Below, piece after piece: positions 1 to 7,707 of a DNA stretch of 64,000 nt. This DNA comes from Bryobacter sp. (GTDB lineage: Bacteria; Acidobacteriota; Terriglobia; Bryobacterales; Bryobacteraceae). Location: assembly GCA_022843625.1 (NCBI GenBank), contig JALHNH010000031.1:1-64000 (forward strand). The letters run 5' to 3'. The notes beneath the pieces were generated by a model. That model was not told the origin of the DNA and did not search any database. It worked only from the letters and a program-made list of their open reading frames with translations. Each line of letters begins with the position of its first letter. The stretch's first letter is position 1. Position numbers and translations under genes: made by a program.

Positions 1-449
1 CTTCACCACGCGGCACCAGTGGCGGCGGCGAGATGTACGCCTACCACCAGGAGTTCTTCGATCAAGGCAAAGGCCTCTATCAAATCCCCGTCCGCCGCAA
101 TCTCGAAAACGGCAAGGAAACCCGCGCCTACCAATACACCCAGGCCTCCTGGAAGCTTCAACTCCTCCGCCGCACCATCAAGCGCGAACTCAGCGACAAG
201 CCCCGCAACCCCGAGCTCGAGAACCCCGCCGACTTCAACACCTTCGGCATCCCGGCCCTCACCCTGCCCTGCGGCTTCGGCGACAACGACATGCCCATTG
301 GGCTCATGATCGTTGGACCGCGCTTCTCTGAAGGCAAGGTACTCGCGCTCGCACACGCCTTTGAGCAAGCAACAGAATGGCACAAGCGCAAGCCGCCGCT
401 TCGGCCAGATTCTACAGTGCCCCCACTGGCAAATACCGACGAGGCATAA
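1..449 (+). CDS. Amidase signature family enzyme, C-terminal part (left edge)
   Basis: The open frame enters from the left edge, so only about 148 C-terminal residues are visible. It carries the usual end of amidase-signature hydrolases: an N-x-x-GIPA-x-x-x-PCGF stretch, then MPIGLMIVGP, then an alanine-rich helix ending in WHKRKPP. Members hydrolyse amide bonds with a Ser-cisSer-Lys triad, which would lie upstream outside the window. The same C-terminal pattern occurs in GatA-like and in catabolic amidases, so the substrate cannot be assigned. The next gene starts 6 bases downstream on the same strand. Confidence 0.85.
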   Translation, partial: SPRGTSGGGEMYAYHQEFFDQGKGLYQIPVRRNLENGKETRAYQYTQASWKLQLLRRTIKRELSDKPRNPELENPADFNTFGIPALTLPCGFGDNDMPIGLMIVGPRFSEGKVLALAHAFEQATEWHKRKPPLRPDSTVPPLANTDEA

Positions 450-455
450 TCGATC

Positions 456-1379
456 ATGATCGGCTGCATTCTTAGTCTTGTCGCTTCAGCCATTGGATGT
501 GCGGCTGGCTTTTATTTAATCCAGAATACGGAAATCCGTGATCAGTATTGGCTTCCGTTTGTGTATGGCGGTCTGTGTCTGCTGGTTTATCTGAATGTCT
601 GGGGAATCGTGCAAGCCTGGCAGCAAAAGCGATCTTTTGGTCAGCCTCGATCGTCCTGGAAAGATGGCAATTTGATCGGCGTTACAGGAAAGATTCGCGC
701 GCTGAAGGCACCGATGATGGCTCCTTTCTCAAAGCAGGAAGCGGTGATGGTGGAGTACTCCATCAAGTTTGACAACGGAATCGACAGTCCCACCGATCCT
801 CGTATCTGCTTCGGCATCATGAGGACTCCCTGCGCAATTGACTTCGAGGGGCAATCCTACACGATTCAAGGAATGCCCTTTCTTACGGAGCTGGAAACGC
901 AAGTGCTCCTACCGCAAATATCGTTTCCTGCAGCCATAAAATTTGTGAGTACCGCCCAGTTTCAACCGATGCTGGAAGACCCAATCAAGATGGGCCGTGA
1001 AGCCTTTGCCGCCTATAGCGACGCCGACGGAGATGTCCAAACTCACTACGCAATGCCCGACTACAAGGCCCTTTTTGTCGAGAGACTGGAATCCCAGACT
1101 GGCGATAATCTGCGTGGTCTCGACCCCTTCCGCGGCTTCCACCTGGAAGAACGGCGTGTCGGTCATGATACGGAAGTAAGCATCAACGGAACTTTCATGG
1201 AAAGTCAAAACGGGATTGATATTGGTGGAGGTGTCACCAAAACGGCTCATTCGCTGAAGATTGGACACGGAGCCAGCAAGTCCAACGGGCCGATCATCAA
1301 AGCATTGATTTTTGGCTTCGTCTTCACTTCAGTCTTTGTTGTCGCCACCTATATACTGGCGACGCTGCCCCGGAACTAG
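456..1379 (+). CDS. Membrane protein of unknown function, weakly GIDE-like
   Basis: A 307-residue protein with two hydrophobic segments at the N-terminus (about residues 4-22 and 32-52), a soluble middle and one membrane segment at the C-terminus (about 281-302). The middle has a DGNLIGVTGKIRALKAP stretch followed by a line ending in EYSI, and later GIMRTPCAIDFEG. This topology and phrasing faintly recall bacterial GIDE-domain membrane proteins, but no RING-like cysteines are visible. That resemblance is my inference from reading and not a firm family call. It follows the amidase closely and could be cotranscribed; its 3' end abuts apaG, which is convergent. Confidence 0.7.
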   Translation: MIGCILSLVASAIGCAAGFYLIQNTEIRDQYWLPFVYGGLCLLVYLNVWGIVQAWQQKRSFGQPRSSWKDGNLIGVTGKIRALKAPMMAPFSKQEAVMVEYSIKFDNGIDSPTDPRICFGIMRTPCAIDFEGQSYTIQGMPFLTELETQVLLPQISFPAAIKFVSTAQFQPMLEDPIKMGREAFAAYSDADGDVQTHYAMPDYKALFVERLESQTGDNLRGLDPFRGFHLEERRVGHDTEVSINGTFMESQNGIDIGGGVTKTAHSLKIGHGASKSNGPIIKALIFGFVFTSVFVVATYILATLPRN

Positions 1380-1805
1380 CTAGTGAATGGTGTAGGGTGC
1401 TTTGAGCGCAAAGGGAGCGATGTTGACATCAAATTCCGCTCCTGCAACCCCAAGCATCCGATAGGTTCCACACATGAATCCGGTGGGAGTTTCCAGCTTG
1501 CACCAGGATGAATATTGAAAGGAGGCGCCGGGCTCCAGCGCAGGCTGCTTGCCCACAACCCCCGGCCCTTTCACTTCTTTCACAACATCTACTGCATCTG
1601 TGATGATCCAGTGCCGGCTCAGAAGTTGCACCGATTCCTCACCGCGATTCGTGATGCGAATCGTATATTCAAAAACCCAGGTGCCTTGCATCGGTCGGGA
1701 ATTTTCAGGCGAATACCTTGAAAGCACTTCAACGCGAATATCGCGGGTTACAGCATCGGATAATGGGCCAAGATCGGCAGAAGAACTTGTCATACGCGGA
1801 ATCAT
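1380..1805 (-). CDS. apaG: ApaG domain protein
   Basis: A 141-residue protein matching the ApaG family over nearly its whole length (typical members are about 125 residues). The conserved core is visible: an immunoglobulin-like beta fold with FEYTIRITNRGEE, QLLSRHWIITDA, a KGPGVVGKQP glycine-rich loop, and the end pattern TPTGFMCGTYRM. ApaG proteins are linked to divalent-cation resistance and nucleotide-phosphate binding; the precise role is unsettled. The start is uncertain: ATG at 1805 or at 1793, as neither has a strong ribosome binding site. It stands alone on this strand, convergent with the membrane protein and divergent from the small-gene trio. Confidence 0.9.
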   Translation of the reverse strand: MIPRMTSSSADLGPLSDAVTRDIRVEVLSRYSPENSRPMQGTWVFEYTIRITNRGEESVQLLSRHWIITDAVDVVKEVKGPGVVGKQPALEPGASFQYSSWCKLETPTGFMCGTYRMLGVAGAEFDVNIAPFALKAPYTIH

Positions 1806-2030
1806 TAGAATACCAAGATTGCCTTGCGAGTGACAGTTTCCAACCTTTGCCTCTCAACATTAAGAACAGGCACGTTCACAGTTTTTTTGAAACTCTATTT
1901 CCTTTGTTTGCAATCTTAAGTGAATTGAAAAAGATTAAGACGATATTGAAGCTTTGCATACTTTAGGGCGGGTGAAAGGCGCGGCAACCGTGCCACGCCT
2001 TCCACCAATTTCATCTAAGGTTCCATTGCA

Positions 2031-2393
2031 ATGCCCACCAATCCAGAACTCCTTCTCATTGAGGAGGAGGTCACGAGACGCTTCAACCCTTCCAACCCAA
2101 TCACCAGGGCTATCGCCTCAAAACTTGCCAAAACCCTCTATCAGCAGCGCCGCTGCGAATACCTGATCAACTTCGCCCGCTCCATTCCATCACGAAAAAT
2201 CGATGAGATGCCGCTCGAAAAACAGGCTGCATTTAAGCAAAATGTCAAGAAGTTTCTCGAAAAGCTCCAAACTTTCAAAAGATCCAGTCGTGAATATTCC
2301 GCGTCTTTGCGAGTCCAAACGCAACACGGAAATGAGGCGGCCGCCGATGCCGTACAGAACAAAGCCGAACTCTCAGGAGAAAACCATGTCTAA
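2031..2393 (+). CDS. Small hypothetical protein, first of three tandem paralogue-like genes
   Basis: A 120-residue basic, helical protein. Residues 7-47 (LLIEEEVTRRF.P.NP....IASKLAKTLYQQRRCEYL) follow the same pattern as the two next genes: an acidic/aromatic helix, a short P-rich turn, then a helix ending in W/Y-x-x-R-R. This recalls the C-terminal half of small acidobacterial proteins that usually begin with an N-A-x-K-H-G-L motif, which is missing here. An AAGG sits about 10 bases before the ATG. The stop overlaps the next start (ATGTCTAA at 2386-2393), which suggests translational coupling. Function unknown. Confidence 0.65.
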   Translation: MPTNPELLLIEEEVTRRFNPSNPITRAIASKLAKTLYQQRRCEYLINFARSIPSRKIDEMPLEKQAAFKQNVKKFLEKLQTFKRSSREYSASLRVQTQHGNEAAADAVQNKAELSGENHV

Positions 2394-2766
2394 CTATTCA
2401 ATCCCGGAATCGATCCTTTATCCCATCGAAAACCGCCAGGATCTCATGGATCTGGCCAATCAAATGAGGCTGGAACATCAGCCACAAAACGAAGCCGAAG
2501 ATGAAATTTTTGAGCAGATGATCATAGCTGCCTGGCTTCGAAAAAGATACGAGAAAGTGCGGAGCAAGCTTTATGACAAGAAAAACGCCATGCCCGCAGA
2601 ATCACCAAACTTGCCCGTAACAATCGACTCGATTCGCCGCTTCCAGCATGAGGTCGAGCAGCAAAAGAAGCAGCTCTCCAATCTCAGGAAATCATTGCGC
2701 CGGTTGCGCGAGACGGGTTCCCATTCCAGTTTGGAGGATCTCCATGAATTTGCTCCTGCCGCCTAG
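2386..2766 (+). CDS. Small hypothetical protein, second of the tandem trio
   Basis: A 126-residue protein starting at the ATG inside the stop region of the previous gene; longer upstream readings of this frame would run through that gene. Residues 19-65 carry the shared pattern, here in its clearest form: LMDLANQMRLEHQPQNEAEDEIFEQMIIAAWLRKRYEKV. The C-terminal half (about 80-110) is a charged coiled-coil-like helix rich in Q, K and R. It overlaps the next gene by 23 bases, so the three genes form a tightly coupled set. No enzymatic motif is seen. Confidence 0.65.
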   Translation: MSNYSIPESILYPIENRQDLMDLANQMRLEHQPQNEAEDEIFEQMIIAAWLRKRYEKVRSKLYDKKNAMPAESPNLPVTIDSIRRFQHEVEQQKKQLSNLRKSLRRLRETGSHSSLEDLHEFAPAA

Positions 2767-3118
2767 CAAGACCCCGGTTTCAGACCGGCACGTTCTCAAG
2801 TTCACGCACCTTCATCAGAAGGTGCATGAAAGACTGGCACCTGGCACACCGGAAGAACACTCGTTATGCAATGAGATTGTCGTTGGCTTGTGGCACTACC
2901 GGACATTCCGGGCAAAAGCCATGGCGCACGAACATAGCCTGAAATTGCTTGAGCAAAGTTCTGGAACAAACGAAGCCATTGCACAGGCGAAACGAGAAAT
3001 TGAAATCGCCCATCGACAGGCCAAACATCAGAAGAATTTTGCCTGGCGCAGGCGGGCCAAATACTTTGATCTGAAAACGGCTCGCGAGAACCGGGAACGA
3101 ATGCCTAGAGCCGCCTGA
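2744..3118 (+). CDS. Small hypothetical protein, third of the tandem trio
   Basis: A 124-residue protein. The ATG at 2744 is preceded by GGAGG at a good distance, which decides the start. Residues 18-63 again show the trio pattern (HLHQKVHERLAPGTPEEHSLCNEIVVGLWHYRTF). The C-terminal part is a lysine/arginine-rich helix (about 75-124). It ends 14 bases inside the convergent gene at 3105-3617. Function unknown; a nucleic-acid-binding role is possible from the charge but is not shown. Confidence 0.65.
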   Translation: MNLLLPPSKTPVSDRHVLKFTHLHQKVHERLAPGTPEEHSLCNEIVVGLWHYRTFRAKAMAHEHSLKLLEQSSGTNEAIAQAKREIEIAHRQAKHQKNFAWRRRAKYFDLKTARENRERMPRAA

Positions 3119-3617
3119 GCAGCTCGAAGCGGTGTACCGAATCAAATTGCCGGATCCCTTCTTCTAGCGACAGCAGCGATCCGGCACTGGGTTCAACCAA
3201 ACGAAGCCAAACCAGGTTTTTGGCCTTCATGTAGCGTCTCCCGAGATAGCGCCCAAAGTCGAACCACTTCTCGGGAGCATTTTTGTCAAGAAGCGTCGAC
3301 TTGTTGTCCACGACCAAAATCCGCACCGGAATCCTTTTGCTCTCCGCCTTCTTGATCACCCAATCCAGGTGTTGAAAGAATGCCGGATTCGGAAGCGACA
3401 CGTCCGAGTGCAATTGGCCCCCATAGCCCAATGCGAAGTCTCCGTAAACATTTGGCCTTGCGTCTCCCGCAGGAAGAATTACCAGGTCGAGGCCAGCGCT
3501 TCCCAGCGACAGACTCCGCTCTACTCCTTCGCGTGTCTGCTCATACAACAGTAAGCTAATCGCCTGCTGCGCCGGCAGGACAGAAATTGCCCAGATAAGA
3601 CAAAGAAGCCGCATCAT
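3105..3617 (-). CDS. Secreted truncated apiosidase-like (DUF4038-type) protein coupled to tssK
   Basis: A 170-residue protein with a signal peptide (about residues 1-18, ending PAQQ). The body resembles the N-terminal part of apiosidase-like TIM-barrel glycoside hydrolases: PNVYGDF, then LPNPAFFQHLDWVIKKAE, a beta strand, and WFDFGRYLGRRYMKAKNLVW. Those enzymes usually exceed 400 residues, and the catalytic barrel strands after the NLVW strand are absent. It is therefore a reduced, probably non-catalytic derivative. It starts 4 bases inside the end of tssK, so the two are probably cotranslated. A periplasmic role connected to secretion is inference only. Confidence 0.7.
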   Translation of the reverse strand: MMRLLCLIWAISVLPAQQAISLLLYEQTREGVERSLSLGSAGLDLVILPAGDARPNVYGDFALGYGGQLHSDVSLPNPAFFQHLDWVIKKAESKRIPVRILVVDNKSTLLDKNAPEKWFDFGRYLGRRYMKAKNLVWLRLVEPSAGSLLSLEEGIRQFDSVHRFELLRRL

Positions 3618-4975
3618 CCCGGGAAGACGACAATAACCTCGGCCTTGGTTAGGGCCAGTTCACTTGGCGCATAGAAGGCAATGTTTCGACTCCGCGTAAC
3701 AGCCTCCCAGGCACCGCCCACCTGATTCAGGGCAAAATATTGAAAATTGAGTTTCACTGGAATGGAGTTCGGCGGCACGGGCAGGTGAGTCAGCGGCACC
3801 CCCGGCAACGCATTGCGAACCAGATGTTCGATATGGGTCGCCGAGCAAAGCTTGCCAAGCAGCGGGGTGCGCTGTATCAGTTCTCCTTCTCCCACGTCGG
3901 CACTCACCGCCAAATAGAACCGCGTATTCCGAAGTAGCTTCTCGTCGTCGAGAGAAGCACCATAGATGCTCTGCTGCATCAACTTCAGCGGAATCGAAAC
4001 AAAATTTGTAGGAACTGTAGACTCCAGAAGTTTGAAGATCTTGCCGCAAAGATCGCGGTAGCAGGGCCCGAGATCGTCGTGCTGGTAGATCGGCAAATCC
4101 GCCGGTTCGATCTCATTGGAAAAGGTCGTGAGCGCCCCGGCCAAAGCCGTGAGTTCGGCATAGAAGTCTTCAGGATGCCCATGCCTGGACTCAAACGCGT
4201 GCCGGATGACGGGCAAGCTCGAGTTGATGGTGTACAGCAACCAGAAATTTGCAATGTCCCCGGAGGTGAAATCGGCCAGCGTGAGGTTCTTTTGGCGTCT
4301 CATACCTGCCAAATTGGAACTTTTTGCAGCTAAAAGTTCAACTGTGCGTCTGGCGAGACCCATTATGTGTTCATTTGACGCTATATCCAGAAGAGGAGGA
4401 ACGAAGGATTGATCAAGTTGAAATTGCCCGGCTTCATCTTTACGAACCCGCGCCAGCTTAATGCTGGTCATCCCTTCGCCCAATTCGTATTCCGTCAGAA
4501 TCCTGAAATTCTTTCGCGCCACCTGAACCGGCTTCTGGGCCAATCCGCTGTTTTCGTCATTCACCAGAAGCGTCTCAACCAAATAGCGGCCATCCTTCTG
4601 CAGTTGAGGGCGGCCAACGTTGGCTCCACCATAACGGTAGGTGGGTACAGCCAGGTAGAGGTCAAGGGAGGGTGGAACGATTCCAGCCACCGGTTCAAAC
4701 CAGGTTGCCAGGGCTTTAGCCTCGGGCGCGCTATCGCAACCCGGAATATCAAAAGCCAATCCATCGGCAAGCAGACCGCTGGCAGCTTCGATCTGAAGTT
4801 GTCCCGCGGCCAGCGCCTGCTTGCTGAACACCAATCGCTGAAAGCCATATGGAGCAAATCGAAGCGCTTCCTGACGGAAGTGCAAGAGGCTCTCCAGATA
4901 CCGGTCCTGTGTCTGCAGGTGCTGAGGCTGCAGGAAGGTGCCTTTCGACCAAATCACTGGTTGCAGTTGCTTCAT
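3614..4975 (-). CDS. tssK: T6SS baseplate subunit TssK
   Basis: TssK joins the T6SS baseplate wedge to the trans-envelope complex. The family signature near the N-terminus, PVIWSKGTFLQPQHLQ, is plain, and the length (453 residues from the chosen start) is normal. I start at ATG 4975, because TssK proteins begin a few residues before this motif; the frame is open a further 13 codons upstream to 5014. An AGGGAAAAG stretch lies upstream. The gene is transcribed away from tssB with a shared intergenic region (4976-5134). The downstream secreted gene overlaps it by 4 bases. Confidence 0.95.
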   Translation of the reverse strand: MKQLQPVIWSKGTFLQPQHLQTQDRYLESLLHFRQEALRFAPYGFQRLVFSKQALAAGQLQIEAASGLLADGLAFDIPGCDSAPEAKALATWFEPVAGIVPPSLDLYLAVPTYRYGGANVGRPQLQKDGRYLVETLLVNDENSGLAQKPVQVARKNFRILTEYELGEGMTSIKLARVRKDEAGQFQLDQSFVPPLLDIASNEHIMGLARRTVELLAAKSSNLAGMRRQKNLTLADFTSGDIANFWLLYTINSSLPVIRHAFESRHGHPEDFYAELTALAGALTTFSNEIEPADLPIYQHDDLGPCYRDLCGKIFKLLESTVPTNFVSIPLKLMQQSIYGASLDDEKLLRNTRFYLAVSADVGEGELIQRTPLLGKLCSATHIEHLVRNALPGVPLTHLPVPPNSIPVKLNFQYFALNQVGGAWEAVTRSRNIAFYAPSELALTKAEVIVVFPG

Positions 4976-5134
4976 CGAATCGTCACTTTTCCCTATAATT
5001 TCCTGAAATCTCAACTAGTTTGCGGTTTTATCGCTTTACCCCATTCACAGGACACTAGTTTTCTATTACAGTATCCGAGTTGGCTCTCATTTTGAAAGCT
5101 AAGAATTCGGATCAATCTTCAAGGAGGATACCCT
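4976..5134. promoter_or_regulatory. Divergent intergenic region between tssK and the tssB operon
   Basis: This 159-base, AT-richer stretch must hold the promoters for both arms of the T6SS locus. A TATAAT hexamer lies at 4994-4999 on the plus strand but has no good -35 partner. The octamer ACTAGTTT occurs twice in direct orientation, at 5014-5021 and 5054-5061, 40 bases apart, which could be a regulator site. The tssB ribosome binding site (AAGGAGG) lies at its right end. Promoter positions are not certain. Confidence 0.4.
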
Positions 5135-5647
5135 ATGGGACGTGACAGTACCCAGCATAAATTGGATAAAGTTCGCCCGCCACGCGTGCAGATCACCTAC
5201 GATGTGCAAGTTGGCGACGCGATCGAACTGAAAGAGCTCCCTTTTGTAATGGGCGTTTTGGGCGACTTTACCGGACACCCGACAGAACCATTGCCAAAGC
5301 TGAAGGAACGCAAGTTCGTCGAGATTACTCCCGACAACTTCGACAAGGTTCTCGAATCGATGAAGCCTCACCTCTTCCTGACGGTTGAGAACAAGTTGAG
5401 TGAAGACTCCAACGCTGGACAGCTGCGGGTCGATCTCAACTTCAAGAGCATGGAAGACTTTGAACCTGGCAATATCGTCAAGCAAGTCGCCCCGCTTAAG
5501 GAATTGCTCGACCTGCGCACGCGTTTGTCAGATTTGCGTGGTAGCTTGCAAGGGAATGACAAGCTCGAAGAATCCTTGTTGAACGCCGTCTCCGACACAG
5601 AAGCTCTCAACAAGATTAAATCCGAAATCGACAAGGACAAGGAGTAG
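5135..5647 (+). CDS. tssB: T6SS contractile sheath small subunit TssB (VipA)
   Basis: A 170-residue protein, the usual size for TssB, which pairs with TssC to build the contractile sheath. Recognisable features are RVQITYDVQVGDAIELKELPFVMGVLGDF near the N-terminus, KLKERKFVEI, a NFDKVLESMKP helix and the C-terminal MEDFEPGNIVKQV plus LLDLRTRLSDLRG. The start has a near-perfect AAGGAGG site 7 bases upstream. It is the first gene of the rightward operon, and tssC follows after 5 bases. Confidence 0.96.
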   Translation: MGRDSTQHKLDKVRPPRVQITYDVQVGDAIELKELPFVMGVLGDFTGHPTEPLPKLKERKFVEITPDNFDKVLESMKPHLFLTVENKLSEDSNAGQLRVDLNFKSMEDFEPGNIVKQVAPLKELLDLRTRLSDLRGSLQGNDKLEESLLNAVSDTEALNKIKSEIDKDKE

Positions 5648-5652
5648 CAATC

Positions 5653-7134
5653 ATGGCCGAAAAACAAGCAGCAAATCAAGCGGCGGCGGCTCAGGCTCAA
5701 GAACTCAACCTTCTCGACAGCATTGTCGAACAGGGCCGTTTTGGAGCAGACACTCCAGCCCGCGAGCGCGGCAAGAATCTGGTCAAGGAATTCGTTGGCC
5801 AGTTCCTCGAAGGTCACATGAATGTGGCTCGCGACGTCGAAACTATGATCAATCAGCGCATCGCGCAGATCGATCACCTCCTGTCCCTGCAATTGAACGA
5901 AATCCTGCATCATGCAGAGTTCCAGAAATTGGAAGGCTCCTGGCGTGGTCTCCGCCACATGGTCTTCAATTCGAACACCAGCGCCAACCTCAAGATTCGC
6001 GTGCTCAACTCAACGAAGAAAGACCTCCTTCGCGACATGCAACGTGCACCTGAATTCGACCAGAGCGCATTGTTCAAGAAGATCTACGAAGAAGAATACG
6101 GTGTCTTCGGCGGAGCTCCTTACGGGGCACTAATCGGTGACTTCGAATTTGGCAAACACCCGGAAGATGTAGAACTGCTTGAGAAGATCTCCCAGGTTGC
6201 TGCAGCAGCCCATGCCCCATTCTTTGCCGCCGCTGCGCCTAGCCTGGTCAATCTCGATAGCTGGACACAGATCGATGCACCTCGCGATCTCGCCAAAATT
6301 TTCGACTCCACCGAATACGCCAAATGGAAGGGCTTCCGTCAGAGCGAAGATTCGCGGTATGTCGGTCTTTGCCTGCCTCGTACTTTGGGCCGTCTACCCT
6401 ATGGTCGCGAAACCAAGCCAGTAGAGGAATTCAATTTCGAAGAGGCCGTCGATGGCAGCGATCACACGAAATACACCTGGTCCAATGCAGCCTACTCGCT
6501 AGGCACACGGATGGCCGACAGCTTCATGAACTACGGAATGTGTGTTTCCATGCGAGGTGTCGAGGGCGGCGGTCTGGTTGAAGGTCTGCCTGTGCACAAC
6601 TTCCAGACCGACGATGGCGAAACCGTAATGAAGTGTCCAACGGAGACTCCGATCACAGATCGACGTGAGAAAGAGCTCGCTGACCTTGGATTCATTCCGC
6701 TTTGCCATTGCAAAGGTACCGACTATGCAGCATTCTTCAGCGTTCAGAGTTCTCAAAAGCCCAAGCTGTATGACGATCAAAAAGCGAACGCCAACGCACG
6801 CCTCTCTACGCAGCTCCCTTACATCATGGCAGTTAGCCGCTTTGCGCACTATCTGAAATCCATGATGCGCGACAAGATCGGTAGCTTTATGTCGCGAACG
6901 GATGCAGAAGCCTTCCTCAACAAGTGGATCACTAACTACGTGACTCCTGATGACACGGCCAGCCCGGCAATGAAGGCCAAGTGCCCTCTTCGCGAAGCGC
7001 GTATTGACGTTGTCGATGTGCCTGGCAAACCCGGTGCTTACCGTGCTGTTGCATTCTTGCGTCCCCACTTCCAACTCGATGAATTGTCAGTTTCGCTTCG
7101 CCTGGTAGCTGAATTACCGGCTCCGGCGAAATAG
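5653..7134 (+). CDS. tssC: T6SS contractile sheath large subunit TssC (VipB)
   Basis: A 493-residue member of the EvpB/VipB family. Visible hallmarks are LDSIVEQGRF at the start, INQRIAQIDHLLSLQLNEILHHAEFQKLEGSWRGL, then SALFKKIYEEEYGVFGGAPYGALIGDFEF, FRQSEDSRYVGLCLPR, and the C-terminal REARIDVVDVPGKPGAYRAVAFLRPHFQLDEL. Together with TssB it forms the sheath whose contraction drives secretion. It overlaps nothing, and a 77-base gap follows before hcp. Confidence 0.97.
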   Translation: MAEKQAANQAAAAQAQELNLLDSIVEQGRFGADTPARERGKNLVKEFVGQFLEGHMNVARDVETMINQRIAQIDHLLSLQLNEILHHAEFQKLEGSWRGLRHMVFNSNTSANLKIRVLNSTKKDLLRDMQRAPEFDQSALFKKIYEEEYGVFGGAPYGALIGDFEFGKHPEDVELLEKISQVAAAAHAPFFAAAAPSLVNLDSWTQIDAPRDLAKIFDSTEYAKWKGFRQSEDSRYVGLCLPRTLGRLPYGRETKPVEEFNFEEAVDGSDHTKYTWSNAAYSLGTRMADSFMNYGMCVSMRGVEGGGLVEGLPVHNFQTDDGETVMKCPTETPITDRREKELADLGFIPLCHCKGTDYAAFFSVQSSQKPKLYDDQKANANARLSTQLPYIMAVSRFAHYLKSMMRDKIGSFMSRTDAEAFLNKWITNYVTPDDTASPAMKAKCPLREARIDVVDVPGKPGAYRAVAFLRPHFQLDELSVSLRLVAELPAPAK

Positions 7135-7211
7135 ACATTTTTTCTCGAATTATTGACCCAAACCACAAAAAACCGACGCTTACATAGACAGAAGGAGATT
7201 CACTAAACAAA

Positions 7212-7703
7212 ATGGCAAACGGTAATATTTGGATTACGATTGAAGGCATTAAAGGCACTTTCGCCCGAGAGGGCGAAGCCAAGGATGCGATTGAAGTAGA
7301 AAGCTTCAGCTGGGGTATTCATAATGCCCAGGGAGCTTCCGCAGGGTCTGGCGAAACCCAGGCAGGTAAGGCTCACTTCGGAGAACTCAACATCACCAAG
7401 GCTTTTGATGTAAATTCATCGAAGATCATGCAGGCTGTTGCTTCCTGCCAGGCCATCCCCAAGGTTGTGCTTGGTTACATGAAGCAGATCAACTCAACCA
7501 ACCAGACTTACATTTTCTTCACGCTGGAAAATGCGTTTTTCGTCTCTCAGCAGGTCCACGGCAGCGGAGAAAACCCTGGCGAGAGCCTCTCCATCGCATA
7601 CTCAAAGCTGAAGATCGAGTACAAGCCCCAGAAGCCAGACGGCAAGTCTCTCGACGGTGCAGTCGGCGCAGGCTGGGACATCAGGAAGAACGTCAAAGTT
7701 TAA
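7212..7703 (+). CDS. hcp: T6SS tube protein Hcp
   Basis: A 163-residue Hcp-family protein (typical 160-170). The N-terminal WITIEGIKGTF, the central SFSWGIHNA, the GKAHFGELNITKAFDVNSSKIMQAVASCQ stretch and the YSKLKIEYKPQ strand fit the Hcp beta-barrel that stacks into the inner tube. AGGAG lies 15 bases before the ATG, a long spacing. The 77-base gap upstream, with an AT-rich start, is the largest inside the operon and could hold a separate signal. A strong inverted repeat lies 42-76 bases after its stop codon, inside tagJ. Confidence 0.96.
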   Translation: MANGNIWITIEGIKGTFAREGEAKDAIEVESFSWGIHNAQGASAGSGETQAGKAHFGELNITKAFDVNSSKIMQAVASCQAIPKVVLGYMKQINSTNQTYIFFTLENAFFVSQQVHGSGENPGESLSIAYSKLKIEYKPQKPDGKSLDGAVGAGWDIRKNVKV

Positions 7704-7707
7704 CAAG

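Noticed and set aside
4409-5095. 228-residue plus-strand frame over tssK
   Set aside because: Antisense shadow of tssK that runs into the promoter region.
7153-7186. Separate sigma-70 promoter for hcp (TTGACC ... TACATA)
   Set aside because: The spacing is about 22 bases, too long for a normal promoter; kept only as an AT-rich gap.
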